Shown: positions 24,584 to 35,418, counted from the stretch's first letter. The stretch is 64,000 bases of DNA from Erythrophleum ivorense (GCA_026724425.1 JAIUCV010000003.1:45905283-45969282), one strand, 5' to 3'. Translations and numbers: made by a program. The notes: generated from the sequence alone by a model not told the origin.

Positions 24584-25838
24584 TGTAACAACCCAGAAAA
24601 AGAAAGGAAAGGAAAAGAGAAGTTGAAAAATTTTCGAAGAGCTGAGAATTTTCTAAGTCTTCTCGACATAGCGAGATATGGAATCGCCATAGCGAGAATG
24701 CCCCTTCGCCATAACGAATATATTCCTAGCTATAGCGAGTGCGGCATTCCATACAGAAACCAGTGAGTTGCTCGCCGTAGCAAAGTTGTTCCTAGCTATA
24801 GCGAGTGTGGCATTCCATATAGAGACCAGAGAATTGCTCGCCATAGCGGCGCTATAGCGAAGGCAGAGGTCTGGAACAGACACAATCTCGCCATAGCGAC
24901 GCCATAGCGAAAGTCGAGACTAGACACGATCTCGCCGTAGCGAAGCTATAGCGAAGGCAGAAGTCTGGAACAGACACGAGCTCGCCGTAGCGAGGTCACT
25001 AACCCGCTATAGCGAGAGCGGTCCAGAAGAGCGAGAAAAAGGGAATTTGACTTTTTAAAAGCTTCCAAATCTCTTCTTTCTTCTTCTAACCGACTCAAAC
25101 TCGTCTTAGGAGAGAGAAAAGGGCGGAGGAAAGAGAGAGAAGCTGAAGAAAAGAGGAAAGCACAAGAAAGGTATGAATTCTCATGGTTTCCTCTTAGTAT
25201 GTTGCCTTTCTCCCCTTTTCCCCTCTTTCCTACGGTTTAAATGGTAGAAATGGTTAGGTCTGAGTCTGGTTCAGAGGAGAGAGAGTGGGAAACCATTCTT
25301 GAGAGAGATTACAAGTAGCTAGTCTTCTCTTTCTTGCTTTTCCCCTTTCTTAAGAGTTGGAAAAGATAGGGATAGCTCATAGACCTAAGTAAGAGGAAAA
25401 ACCTAGAGTGAGAAGCTCAGTAGAACTGATTAGAAGTAATCCCTAGCTTAAGAATTAAGTATTAAGGTATTGACTCCATGCTTTTGTGTGGTTAGGCTCA
25501 AGAGGAACTCTCCCATCTAGGAATTGTTGTGAAACCAACAAGGGAGGAGGCCATTGTCAGAACAAGTTGAAAATAGCTAGCAAAGGTAGTTCTCTCCACT
25601 TTCTCTCATGCATAGTTGTGTGTTTACATTGTCTTGCTTGTGTGTATGAATGATATGAGCATGAGGAATTAGAGAGAGAGCTCAACCGGTCCATATTACT
25701 TCTAAGTGGAGCTCTACCCACACATAGTGCCATATAAGAGTAAGCATAAGGTAGAGAAATTGTCTCCCTTATGAGTTCCGCATTGCCCATATGGACTAGA
25801 GGGCACGTTGGGTATGAGCTAGAGGTTAAGGTGTCACA
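24584..25838 (+). repeat. 3' LTR of the gypsy element (1255 bp)
   Basis: Colinear with 18134-19388 over its full length; ends GTGTCACA at 25838. The next bases are TTTGG and TRIM-derived sequence, not the ACTAC target duplication. So the LTR end is not the insertion end. Confidence 0.95.
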
Positions 25839-25862
25839 TTTGGACCAAAAAGGGGGGTGGAT
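25839..25862 (+). other. Junction: gypsy leader start fused to TRIM polypurine region
   Basis: TTTGG, as follows the 5' LTR, is joined to 19 nt matching the 3' end of the TRIM internal region (AGGGGGGTGGAT at the end, two substitutions). Compared with the arrangement after the 5' LTR, 47 nt are missing between two TTGG copies, which suggests a microhomology deletion. Confidence 0.7.
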
Positions 25863-26291
25863 TGTGAAGTCCCACATCGGCCAAGAATGGTCTGGGGCTA
25901 AGGCTTATAAGTGGGGGCGAAGCCTTCCCCCACCAGAGGCGCCTTTTGGGGATAAAATCCCAAGGGGACAAAACCCCTACGAACCGGGAAGGCAGGGTAA
26001 CCAAGCCCACGAACCGGGAAGGACGGGGACAATACCTCTAGTGGCTCTGTAGGTGTTGGTATCAGAGCGGGCCTGGTCCATGTGCAACCCGAGGACGGGT
26101 TGGCCCCAAAAGGGGGGTGGATTGTGAAGTCCCACATCGGCCAGGAATGGTCTGAGGCTAAGGCTTATAAGTGGGGGCGAAGCCTTCCCCCACCAGAGGT
26201 GCCTTTTGGGGATAAAATCCCAAGGGGATAAAACCCTTACGAACCGGGAAGGCAGGGTAACCAAGCCCACGAACCGGGAAGGACGGGGACA
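25863..26291 (+). mobile_element. Complete TRIM retrotransposon, 429 bp
   Basis: LTRs at 25863-26031 and 26123-26291 are each exactly 169 bp, starting TGTGAAGTCCC and ending GGGGACA, with 5 differences. The internal region is only 91 bp (26032-26122). It has a TGGTATCAGAGC primer site at 26057-26068, 25 nt from the LTR end, and a polypurine tract AAAAGGGGGGTGGAT next to the second LTR. There is no coding capacity, so it must depend on proteins made in trans. The class (terminal-repeat retrotransposon in miniature) is inferred from structure. It lacks any 5S-rRNA-like segment, so it is not Cassandra. Confidence 0.85.
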
Positions 26292-26315
26292 ATACCTCTG
26301 GTGGCTCTGTAGGTG

Positions 26316-26484
26316 TGTCCCCGTCCTTCCCGGTTCGTGGGCTTGGTTACCCTGCCTTCCCGGTTCGTAGGGGTTTTGTCCCCTTGGGATTTTATCCCCA
26401 AAAGGCGCCTCTGGTGGGGGAAGGCTTCGCCCCCACTTATAAGCCTTAGCCCCAGACCATTCCTGGCAGATGTGGGACTTCACA
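26316..26484 (-). repeat. Inverted TRIM LTR forming the right end of the composite
   Basis: The reverse complement of a complete 169-bp TRIM LTR, from TGTCCCC (26316) to ACTTCACA (26484), with nearly no changes from the direct copies. It is separated from the preceding direct LTR by 24 nt (26292-26315) that equal the first 24 nt of the TRIM internal region. Directly after it comes the ACTAC target duplication. Confidence 0.9.
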
Positions 26485-26489
26485 ACTAC
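26485..26489. repeat. Right target-site duplication ACTAC
   Basis: Matches 18129-18133. LINE sequence continues after it with AATGTCTC and reaches the ORF2 start at 26520. Confidence 0.85.
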
Positions 26490-26519
26490 AATGTCTCTTT
26501 CTTTATTATTAATTTCTTT

Positions 26520-29500
26520 ATGGATTTTATTTGTTGGAATTGTCAAGGTGTGAGTGTAAAGACTTTTCCTCTTTGTGTAAGGGATATCATGAACTTTGTT
26601 AATGTTTTTTCTTTGGTTCTTATTGAACCTAAGATTAGTAGGTTCGAGGCCAATTGGATTGTTCATAAATTAGGTTTTTTTAACTGGATTGGAATGAAAG
26701 TCACGGGTTTTGCTAGTGGTATTTCGACCCTTTGGAAAGGGGACATGTTAAAGTTAATTATGTTGCTACATGTTCAACTTCTTCATTGCTATGTGAAAAT
26801 TAAGGAATCAGGTGACTCTTTTTTTCTATTCTTGTAGTTATGGGGATCTAAATCCCTATATTTGTGAAGAACTTTGGGAAGCTATTTTGATGCTTGGTAA
26901 TGATATAAAGGAACCTTTGTTTCTTTTTGGAGACTTCAATGCCTACTTAGATATGAATGATAAGTATAAGGGAGTTGATTTGAACTGGAAATCTATGTCT
27001 CACTTTGCAAAGTGTATTGATGATTCTTATCTTATTGACCTTGAATTCCCTAGGTCTAGGTAGGAAAGTGAGTTAAAGAGTGCATATACTAGGCTTTTTG
27101 CAACATTAATTAGCACCTAAAATTCCCTGATACTATTGTTTACCACTTGCTTAAAGATGGTTTAAACCACCATCCTTTAAAAGTCTTTCTGTTCACACAT
27201 CACTGAAAAGGTTTGGGTAGGAAATTCTTTTAGTGCTAGGTCACTTGGGTGCTAAAAGAGATGTTTCATGATCTTGTTAAAGCCTTTTAGCAAGATAAAA
27301 GTTAGCTTGAAGGCATCAAACATTTCTCTTCTATTGTTGAAAAGTGGAATAAAAATACTATGGGTAATATCCCTTTAAAAAAAGGAAAAAAAAAGAAGAG
27401 CATTGAAACATATTAAAATTGTAGAGAGAAGATATTTTCATAATGATAAACTGCATCTACATAGACTTGAGTATTAGTGATAGGATGAATATGAGAAAAT
27501 TATAGCAAAGGAAGAATTAATTTGATCTTAAAAGACAAGATCCAATTGGCTCAATTTGAGAGATTGCAATGCAAACTTCTTCCATGCCTTAACTTTCGAG
27601 TAATCTAATTACTCCTAACCAATGTAGTTTTATCTTAGGGCATCATATTAGTTATAATATTATTATTGCGTAAGAAGTAATTCATTCAATGAGATCCCAA
27701 GAGGCAAAAAAAGAAAGGTTTTGTTATGGTTAAGGTAGACCTTGAAAAAACATATAATCGGCTTGATTGGTGCTTTATTAAAAATACTCTATAGCTTATT
27801 AGCTTTAATGCTCATTTTATTAATATTAGCATGTCTTGTATTTCAAATTGTTAGGTACTTTAGAATGAGGTGCCTTCATATTCTTTTATCCTGACCAAAG
27901 GAATTAGATAGGGTGACCCACTATATCTTCATATATTTGTAATTTGTATAGAAAGACTAAGCCATTATATCAATTGGATGTAGACAAATAACTATTGGAA
28001 GCCTATTAGGCTTTTGAAGGATGGCCCTCCTATTACTCACCTTTTCTTTGGGGATAATTTTTTTCTCTTTTGGCTAAAGGTAATGTGAAGTATATTGAGA
28101 TTATGAGGAACTACATGAAAGTTTTTTGTGATGCTTCTGGCCAAAAAATGAATCTTGGTAAGGCTAAGTAATATTGATTTAAAAATGTTAATTTTTCTCA
28201 AGCTTATGAGTCTAGCAATATTTTTGAAGTCATTCTCACTGCAGACTTGGATAAATATCTTGGTATTCCTTTCTCTACAAATGCATCTTTACATCTACTT
28301 TCAAACCATCTTAGATAAAGCTCACAAGCACTTGTTTACTTAGAAAGGTAAGTTCCTCAATTTTGCAGAGCATATTACTCTTATAAAATCTATGCTATCT
28401 ACTTTACCAAGATATTACCCGCAAAGGATGTATCTTTCCAATAATGTTTGCCAAAATCTTGGAAAAAAACCAATAAGCAATTTCTTTGGGGTTCCTCTAA
28501 TCAAGAAAGGAAAATTCACCTTATGTCATAAGATAGGTAAGGAGACCTATGGAAGAAGGTGGCCTTAGTATTAAGGATTTACAAACCCATAATAAGCTTT
28601 CTTTATGAAGCTCTATTGGAGTTTATTTTATCATAAGGAGGCCCTTTGGCTACAGGTCTTGAAATCTAAGTATAGATGTGGTTATGGGAAAGTACCCAAT
28701 GTTTTTAGTAAAAGAAATAATTCTTTTACTTGGCATGGTATTGTGAACATGTAGGGGGATTTCAAAAATGGGCTTAGGTGGAAGATTGGTGATAGTATTG
28801 AGCCTAGCTTCTAGTTTGAAAGTGGACCTCCCTTCTTACCCCCCCATTGATTATGTTATTTTTTCTATTCCAATGGAGCTTCTTAATGCACACTTGAGTG
28901 ATATGGCTATAGCTTTTGGAGGATGGGATTAGGGGTTTCTTTCTCAGTGGCTTCTTATGCAAGTGATTAAGGTTTGAGCTAATACCCCTCCTTTGCATCC
29001 TCATCTTGACAAAGACATGTTGTTTTGGAAACCCTCATATAATAGGTCTTTCTCTATAAGATTGTCCTATAGCTTTATCTTAAACAGTCGAGTTGCCTCA
29101 AGCAATATCATTTGGAAAAGGACATGGAAGTAGCCCTTATTTGAGAAATTCAAAGTTTTCTTTAGCTTTTAACTTTGAATCAACTTCATATGAATTCTTT
29201 GAGATTGGAATATGGTATATCATAGAATCATCTTTGTCCTTTCAGTTAGAACATGGTGAAAACCTCTGTTAATTATATTCGTGATTGTGAGAGAGCAAAA
29301 TGTCTATAGAAGAACTTAGTTGATCCTCCTATTTAGAGTGTATTCTTTTCACTGTTGGTGGAGGATTAAATCAATTGTAATTTTTTAAATGATGCAGAGC
29401 TAGTGCTGTGAAAAAGTTATAGTGGAGGAAAGTATTTGGGTATGCTATAAAGATCTTATAAACCAATAAATGCTCAAAGTTATTTAATGATCAAGATAGT

Positions 29501-29914
29501 TCAGTTAAGAAGTTGTTCTAAACTTGCATTCATCGTACTGAGGAAGACATCTAGATGGAGGTGCATAAGACACATATTACTCTTAACCTTCAGGAATGTG
29601 TTATCAAGTGGAGCATTCTAGAGAAAGGGTGTGTTAAAATTAATGTTGATAGTCTGGTTAAGCATAATGGTGGGGCCTTATATGGAAGGCTACTTTGTGA
29701 TGACAAGGGGTGTTGGCTCACTAAAGTCAATAGCAATCCTAGTCATTGTTATATAATTATGGATAAACTTTGGGGCATTTATTATGATCTAAACCTTGCT
29801 TGGATACACAAGTTCAAGGAAGTTTTACTTCATACTAACTTGCTAGATGCTTTAAACCTACTTGCGATGGGTTGTCACACTAAGCGTCCTTCCTTTCAAT
29901 TAGATTTTTATTTG
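26520..29914 (+). pseudogene. L1-type LINE ORF2, 5' part: endonuclease and reverse transcriptase, decayed
   Basis: The ATG at 26520 opens MDFICWNCQGVS, the usual start of a plant L1 endonuclease. The catalytic LIEP motif and the GDFNA motif (about 26929-26943) are visible. The terminal SDH motif has become LNH-like near 27160. Reverse transcriptase blocks follow in shifting frames: KVDLEKTYNRLDW (about 27731), GIRQGDPL-like with a stop (about 27900), and the active-site FADD box changed to FGDN (28047-28058). A degraded linker and an RNase H-like C-terminal region (about 29555-29914) follow. Many stops show it is dead. It continues at 35229 beyond the copia insertion. Confidence 0.85.
29910..29914. 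repeat. Left target-site duplication ATTTG of the copia element
   Basis: ATTTG before the TGTTAG start at 29915 and again at 35224-35228 after CCAACA. Confidence 0.85.
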
Positions 29915-30360
29915 TGTTAGAAATGGTAGGCACTCACTCCCTTACCAAAAAAAAAAAAGAAAGGAGAAAGGAAAAGGAACTTTGATTGATTACAATTGTT
30001 CACAACTCTTATTTTATACCAAATGCATATTACAAAGCGGTATTTACTACTTAAGAGAACAATATAGAAGCACACATTAATGACTTAGAAAATGTAAATA
30101 CATGAATAAGACTCAAATAACTAAGCGAAATTTGGATTTCCTAAGCAATTAGCATAACCTTCAATAAACTAGCCATAATTTCTGTTAATAAACTCCAATT
30201 CATGCATGGTTTGACACATCTAAAACTAGACTTCTTGAGCTTTCCAATAAGCTATAATTCATCCAAATTCATTTATAAATGAAAGAGATATGATTTTTGG
30301 AAGTTGAACCAAAAATTCTAGATTTTAAGAACCATTAATTCAAGTTTACTTTCCAACATC
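29915..30360 (-). repeat. 3' LTR of the minus-strand copia element
   Basis: Pairs with 34762-35223, sharing for example GGCACTCACTCCCTTACCAAA and TTCAAGTTTACTTTCCAACA. It has a poly-A/G stretch (29946-29973) where the other LTR has an (AAT)n repeat. Confidence 0.85.
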
Positions 30361-30949
30361 CCCCTTAGATATAAATCTTTACAAATTCCAAGTAGCATTC
30401 TTAGTTTGAGAAATACATCAAACTTGAAGGGCTTTGTGAAAATATCATCAACTTATTCAAGAGATTTCACAAACTTCAGCTCTATCTCCTTATTAGCAAT
30501 GCATTCCTTGATAAAATAAAATCTTGTCTCTATGTGCTTATTTCGATCATGAAACACTAGATTCCTTCCCAAGGCTTAAGTTGATTTGTTATTAATAATA
30601 ATTTTAATGGCTTCTTCTTGAAGCAAATGTAACTACTTTAATAATATCCTTAACTAAATTGCATGATAAGCACAAGAAGTAGTAGTGACACACTTTGATT
30701 CACATGTAGAGAGCGTGATAATGGATTGCTTCTTGGAACACCATGAAATTACATTTCCTCCACAGAAGAATGCAAACTCATTGTACTTTTTCTATTATCA
30801 ATACCTCTAGCAAAGTCATTATCACTATAACTTTCAAGCTTTAAATCCTTCAAGGATTAATAAACAACCCATAATTAATTATTCCTTTAATATAGTGAAA
30901 AATTCTCTCAGCTTCCTTAAAATGAGAACTTAAAGGATCTTCCATGAAG

Positions 30950-33900
30950 CAACTCACCAGCCAACAGCGTAGAGAATATCAAGTCTTGTGCAAGTAAAGT
31001 TTTGAAGACCTTTAATAAGACTCTTGAACAATGTGGGATCCACCTTCTTTTGAAAAGCATCCTTCTTGGATAGCTTTACACCACACTCTAAGGGAGTAAT
31101 AATGAGCTACAATTCACCATATTTAATTTCTTTAGCACTTTTTTTTTGCATAGGCTTGTTGAGAAATGAAAACTTCATCTTCCATTTGCTTTACTTCCAT
31201 ACCTAAATAATAAGCTAGAAGACCAATATTGGTCAAATCAAACTCCTTTGACATAGTCTTCTTGAAATCTTCAAACATGCTTGAGTTATTGCCAGTGAAA
31301 ATGAGATCATCTATATAGAAGCAAACAACTAGTATATCTTTATTTTGTTTCTTGACATAGAGGGTATACTCATTCATGTATCTAGTAAAGCCATTCTCTT
31401 AAAAATATTTGTCAATATAGCTATTCCAAGTTCTCGGTACTTGCTTTAAGCCATCTTTCTTCAACTTTAGTATTTTATCCTCATGCTATTCGCCACATAA
31501 CCCATAGGTTGCTCAATGTAGACTTCTTTCTTAGGATAGAGCTTTAGAAATGTGGATTTGACATTTAGTTGATGAATTTTCTAATGATTATAGGTAGCAA
31601 GACAAATAACTAAGCAAATAGCCTCCATACAAGCAATAGGCACAAATACTTCTTTATAGTCCATGCCTTTTTTTTTTCTTCTTGTATCCCTTGGTGACAA
31701 GTCTTATCTTGTATCTTCCTACCTTTCCTTTTGCATTCTTCTTCAATTTGAACACTCATTTGACTCCGATAGCTTTATGTCCAACTTTATGTCCTTTCGA
31801 AAGTATTGTCGACTCCCAAGTCTCATTCTTCTCAATGACTTAGATTTCTTCATTCATGGCTTGAACCCATCTTATTATTGACAGCTTCTTCAAAGCTTAA
31901 AGGTTCATGACTAGCATAAAAACAAAGTAAAGAAATATTATCTAACCTTTCAATTTCATTGTAGATGTTAGTGAGTGTTCTAAATTTCCTTCCTTTGCTT
32001 AAGTTTGAACTTGATCTTAGAGATAAGGATGGTGATGCAACTCCTTAGGGCGATTGAGGTGGTGAAGATATTGAAGTGTCTTGACTTTAAATAACTTCAT
32101 CACTAGAATCTTCCATTTTAAAGCATGGGAAGAAATCATAAGATTCCTTTACTTGAGAACTCCAATCCCACATTCTTCTCAATGGCTTGGATTTCTTCAT
32201 TCATGGCTTGAACCCTTCTCTTATCATTGATAACTTTTTCAAAGCTTAAAGGTCTATGATTAGCATAGAAGAAAACAAAGAAATATTATCTAACCTTTTA
32301 GTTTCATTGTATATGTCAAAAAGCATTCTAAATTTCCTCCTTTTGCTTAAGCTTGAACTTGAACTTAAAGATAAGGATAGTGATGCAGCTTCTTGGGACA
32401 ATTGAGGTGGTAAAGATATTAAAGTGTCTTGACTATGAATAACTTTATCATTGGACTCTTCCTCTTCAAAGAATGGGAAGAAATCTTAAGATTCCTCTAT
32501 TTGAGAACTCCAATCCCAAAATTCTTCATGAATTCAACATCTTTACTAATTATAATCTTCTTTGAATTTGAATTAAACAACTTGTAACCTTTAGAGTTTT
32601 CATCATAGCCAATGAAAACATAATTTTCACTTCGATCATTAAGTTTAGACCTTTCTTGATCTTGTACATGAATATAAGTCATAGAGCTAAAAACTCTCAA
32701 GTATGAGATGCTTGGCTTCCATCCACTCCAAGCTTCTTAAGGCGTCACATCCTTTAAACTTTTAATTGGAAATTGGTTAGAGAGATTAACTGCATAGGAG
32801 GAAACTTTAGCCTAAAACTCTTTTAGCATATTTTTACTTTTTATCATTGATCTAGCCATGTTTAAAATAGTTTGATTCTTCCTTTTAAATATTTCATTTT
32901 GTTGGAGTAATCTAGGCATAGTAAGAGGACGATGAATTTCATTTCCTTCATAAAAGTTTTTGAAGTCATTGGAACTGTATTCTCCTCCTCGATCAGTCCT
33001 TCGAGCTTTGGACTTCTTGAATGCATAAAAAGCATCACTTTTATCTTTCAAAAAATACACCCATGTTTTTCTACTATAATCATTAATGGAGAGTAAGAAA
33101 TAAGAATTTTTACTAAGAGACAGAGGTTTGATTAGACCACAAATATCAACATGAACTAACTCAAGAGGCTTAGAGGTTCTTAAGATAGCTTACTTTTGGA
33201 AGCTCCTCCTTATTTGTTTGCCCATTGAACATGCTTCACATAGTTGATTAAATGCCTTTCATCATCTTCGTCTCTTTTAGGCCTTAACTCCACCAAAATG
33301 CAAGTGTCCTTGTCTCACATGCCACTTCTAAGAAAAAAATGTTCACACAGGCCTTTAAGCATATGGCTCCAATAGTTTGAACATTGAGTAAGAACATTCT
33401 ATTTCTTGCCATTTTCACTTTAGCAATAAGATTACCATTTCTATCATGAAGCTAGAGACAATGATCCTCTATGTAAAATTTGCAAAGACTTTCTCCTAAG
33501 AATTGTTCTAAACTTAAAATGTTGCTTCTTAGTCAAGAAATGTAATAGACATTAGGAATCATTTTATGATTACCATCTTTTAATTGAACCATAATCATAC
33601 CTTTATCTTTAATTTCCACCTGGGAATTGTCTCCAAACATCACTTGCCCATGAAAGTTGCTATTAATATTCACAAATTTACTTTTATCATTGATTATGTG
33701 GTTGCTAGCACCATTGTTGAGGTACCAAACATTACTTTCTTCTTTAACATCTTTTTTGCCTATGAGCAATAATGCCTCCTTTTGATCTTCTTTCCTCTCC
33801 ATAAGGTTAGACTCCTATTTATCCTTGTTGTAACATTCCCAAGAGTAGTGATCTACTTGCCACAAGTATAACATTCAATTTTGGATTTGTCTTGCTCCTT

Positions 33901-34745
33901 TTATAATTTCTTAAATTACAACTTCTTCTTCTTCTTTTTCCACATTCTCGAAATGAACTCTGCCCTCTATTTGAGTTAGAAGAACCTTGATAATCTCCTC
34001 TTCCTCTTCCTTGGCCATGACCTTTTCCACGTCCAAAGCCTCTTGAACCTTTTCCATGAAGATCTCCCTTATTGTTTGGAGTCACATTTGCTTGCAATAC
34101 TTTGGCTTCTATTTCAAACTTTCCTTTATTCAACCTTTCTTCATGGGCAAGAAGAGAGCCATACAACTCATTAATGGACATTTTTTCAATATTCTTAGGT
34201 GTCTCAATAGTAACCATAATACTCTCAAACTTGGAATTAAGAGAATAAAGGATCTTTTCTACCACTCGAACATCTTGTATGTCATTACCAAGCCTTTTCA
34301 TCTAATTGAACACCCCCAAGACTTTTGAGGTGTAGTCTATAACAGGTTCATTATCTTTCATAAAGAGTTTTTCAAACTCACCTTTTAAAGTTTGAAGACA
34401 AACTTTTTTCACTTGATCAACACCTTTCAAGGATTTCTAGAGAATTTCCCATGCTTGTTTAGCATTGATGACATTAGCAACTTTCTCGAGCATTTCATCA
34501 TCCAAGCCTTGATGGATGATAGGAAGAACATATTGATCTTTCTTTTTCTCCTTCTCCAAAGCTTCCTTTTGTTCTTGATTCAAGGTTGTTTGGTCTTAAG
34601 GTTCCTTATAGCCAATGCTAACAACATCCTACACTAGTTGAGTACCAAATATAGCCTTCATGTGGGTTACCCATTTGCCATAGTTTTCTTTGTTGAGTTG
34701 TGGATATTGACAAGTGCTTTTTGATGCCACACTTCTCACCAGCCA
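30950..34745 (-). pseudogene. copia gag-pol polyprotein remnants (minus strand)
   Basis: From the 5' side on the minus strand: a gag region (about 34745-33819, with YPQLNKENYGKW near 34700 and a Gly-Arg-rich GRGKGHGQGRGRGDYQG segment), then protease/GAG-pre-integrase (33802-33533; WYLNNGASNHI, where the Asp-Ser-Gly-type active site reads NNG, so the catalytic Asp is lost), integrase (33060-32812; RTDRGGEYSS and a QQNEIFKRKNQTI block replacing the usual QQNGV-ERKN), a linker (32700-32497; FIGYDENSKGYKLF), and reverse transcriptase with an intact FYIDD box (about 31306-31320). Numerous stops and frameshifts separate the pieces. The linker region carries a 347-bp internal duplication. Confidence 0.85.
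31824..32517. repeat. 347-bp direct tandem duplication inside copia pol
   Basis: CATTCTTCTCAATG at 31824 recurs at 32171, and the following about 340 bp align throughout (for example TTCTTCATTCATGGCTTGAA and CTTTCTTCCTTTGCTTAAG-like blocks). The copies have diverged, so the event is not recent. It lies between the integrase and RT regions. Confidence 0.8.
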
Positions 34746-34761
34746 AGCTCTTATACTACTT

Positions 34762-35223
34762 AGTCAGAAATGGGGGGCACTCACTCCCTTACCAAATAAT
34801 AATAATAATAATAATAATAGTAAGAGGAGAGGAGAAAAGGAACTTTGATTTTTCACTGTCGTTTACGACTCTTGCTTCATACCAAATGCATACCAAAAAG
34901 GGGTATTTATACTACTTAAGAAAATAATGTAGAAGCACACATTAATGATTGATAAAATGTAAATATATGAACAAGACTCAAATAATTAAGTGAAATTCAG
35001 ATTTCCTAAGTAGCCAACACAACATTCAGTCAGCTAACTATAACTTCTACTAATAAATTTCAATTCATGCAAAGTTGAATGCATCTCAAAATAGAATTAT
35101 TAAGTTTTTCAACAAGTAATAATTCATCCAAATTCATTTATAAATGAATGAGATATGATTTTTGGAACTTGAACCAAAAACTTTGAATGTTAAGAACCAT
35201 AAATTCAAGTTTACTTTCCAACA
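34762..35223 (-). repeat. 5' LTR of the minus-strand copia element
   Basis: Partner of 29915-30360. It contains an (AAT)n microsatellite at about 34794-34819. On the minus strand the primer site lies directly downstream, at 34759-34743. Confidence 0.85.
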
Positions 35224-35228
35224 ATTTG
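35224..35228. repeat. Right target-site duplication ATTTG of the copia element
   Basis: Matches 29910-29914; LINE ORF2 sequence resumes directly after it. Confidence 0.85.
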
Positions 35229-35418
35229 GGCCCATGTGGAACGTCCTTGGGAGGCAATCCTTGTTCATATCTCTAAGTAAGTCAATGAGAGTGCCAATTG
35301 GTCGGCTGTTGCTGCCCATTCTCTCCCCGCTGGTTTTCATATTCTTTATACTTCTCCCCTTGATTGTAAACACCGCTTAGAAGCTGACTTGTCTGGTTCA
35401 GCTTTTTGCTCATGCTAA
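35229..35418 (+). pseudogene. L1-type LINE ORF2, C-terminal RNase H region
   Basis: The frame beginning near 35236 reads ERPWEAILVHISK, stop, VNESANWSAVAAHSLPAGFH, then LDCKHRLEADLSGSAF and a stop at 35416-35418. This pattern is typical of the end of plant L1 ORF2 RNase H regions. It directly continues the fragment ending at 29914, which confirms that the copia element interrupted one LINE. Confidence 0.8.

Larger units (their letters stand above)
18134..26484 (+). mobile_element. Composite Ty3/gypsy (Tekay/Del-like) plus TRIM insertion, 8351 bp
   Basis: The order is gypsy LTR (18134-19388), permuted TRIM monomer (19394-19653), gypsy leader and gag-pol with chromodomain (19654-24534), polypurine tract, gypsy LTR (24584-25838), 24 nt of TRIM-related sequence, complete TRIM (25863-26291), 24 nt, and an inverted TRIM LTR (26316-26484). 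ACTAC target duplications flank the whole. Removing it restores LINE sequence from the ORF1/ORF2 spacer to the ORF2 start. The left terminus is TGTAAC and the right terminus is TTCACA, both valid TG/CA ends but from two different elements. The clade call rests on the chromodomain, the iMet-type primer site and the polyprotein order, all recognised from memory. Confidence 0.85.
29915..35223 (-). mobile_element. Ty1/copia element on the minus strand, decayed
   Basis: LTRs lie at about 29915-30360 and 34762-35223. On the minus strand they begin TGTTGGAAAGTAAACTTGAA. ATTTG target duplications flank it. Minus-strand gag-pol remnants read from about 34740 down to about 30950 in the order gag, protease, integrase, reverse transcriptase. 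The primer site next to the 5' LTR (34743-34759, minus strand) is a decayed iMet-type site (TAGTATAAGAGCTTGGC). LTR divergence is clearly higher than in the gypsy element, so it is older, but it is younger than the LINE it splits. Confidence 0.88.

Noticed and set aside
25863..26291. Identification of the TRIM as Cassandra
   Set aside because: Cassandra LTRs carry a 5S rRNA-like segment with its internal promoter boxes. No such sequence is present.
25839..26484. TRIM array as an independent insertion next to the gypsy element
   Set aside because: The ACTAC duplication lies outside the TRIM array on the right and outside the gypsy LTR on the left. An independent TRIM insertion exactly at the LTR/target boundary without its own duplication would be a coincidence. 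A deletion between two separate insertions remains possible, with ACTAC matching by chance.
25977..26666. 229-codon minus-strand frame and the 174-codon + frame at 26313-26837
   Set aside because: Both run through TRIM LTR sequence and its inverted copy, then into LINE sequence; the apparent openness comes from the GC-rich repeat. The only real coding part is the LINE endonuclease start at 26520.
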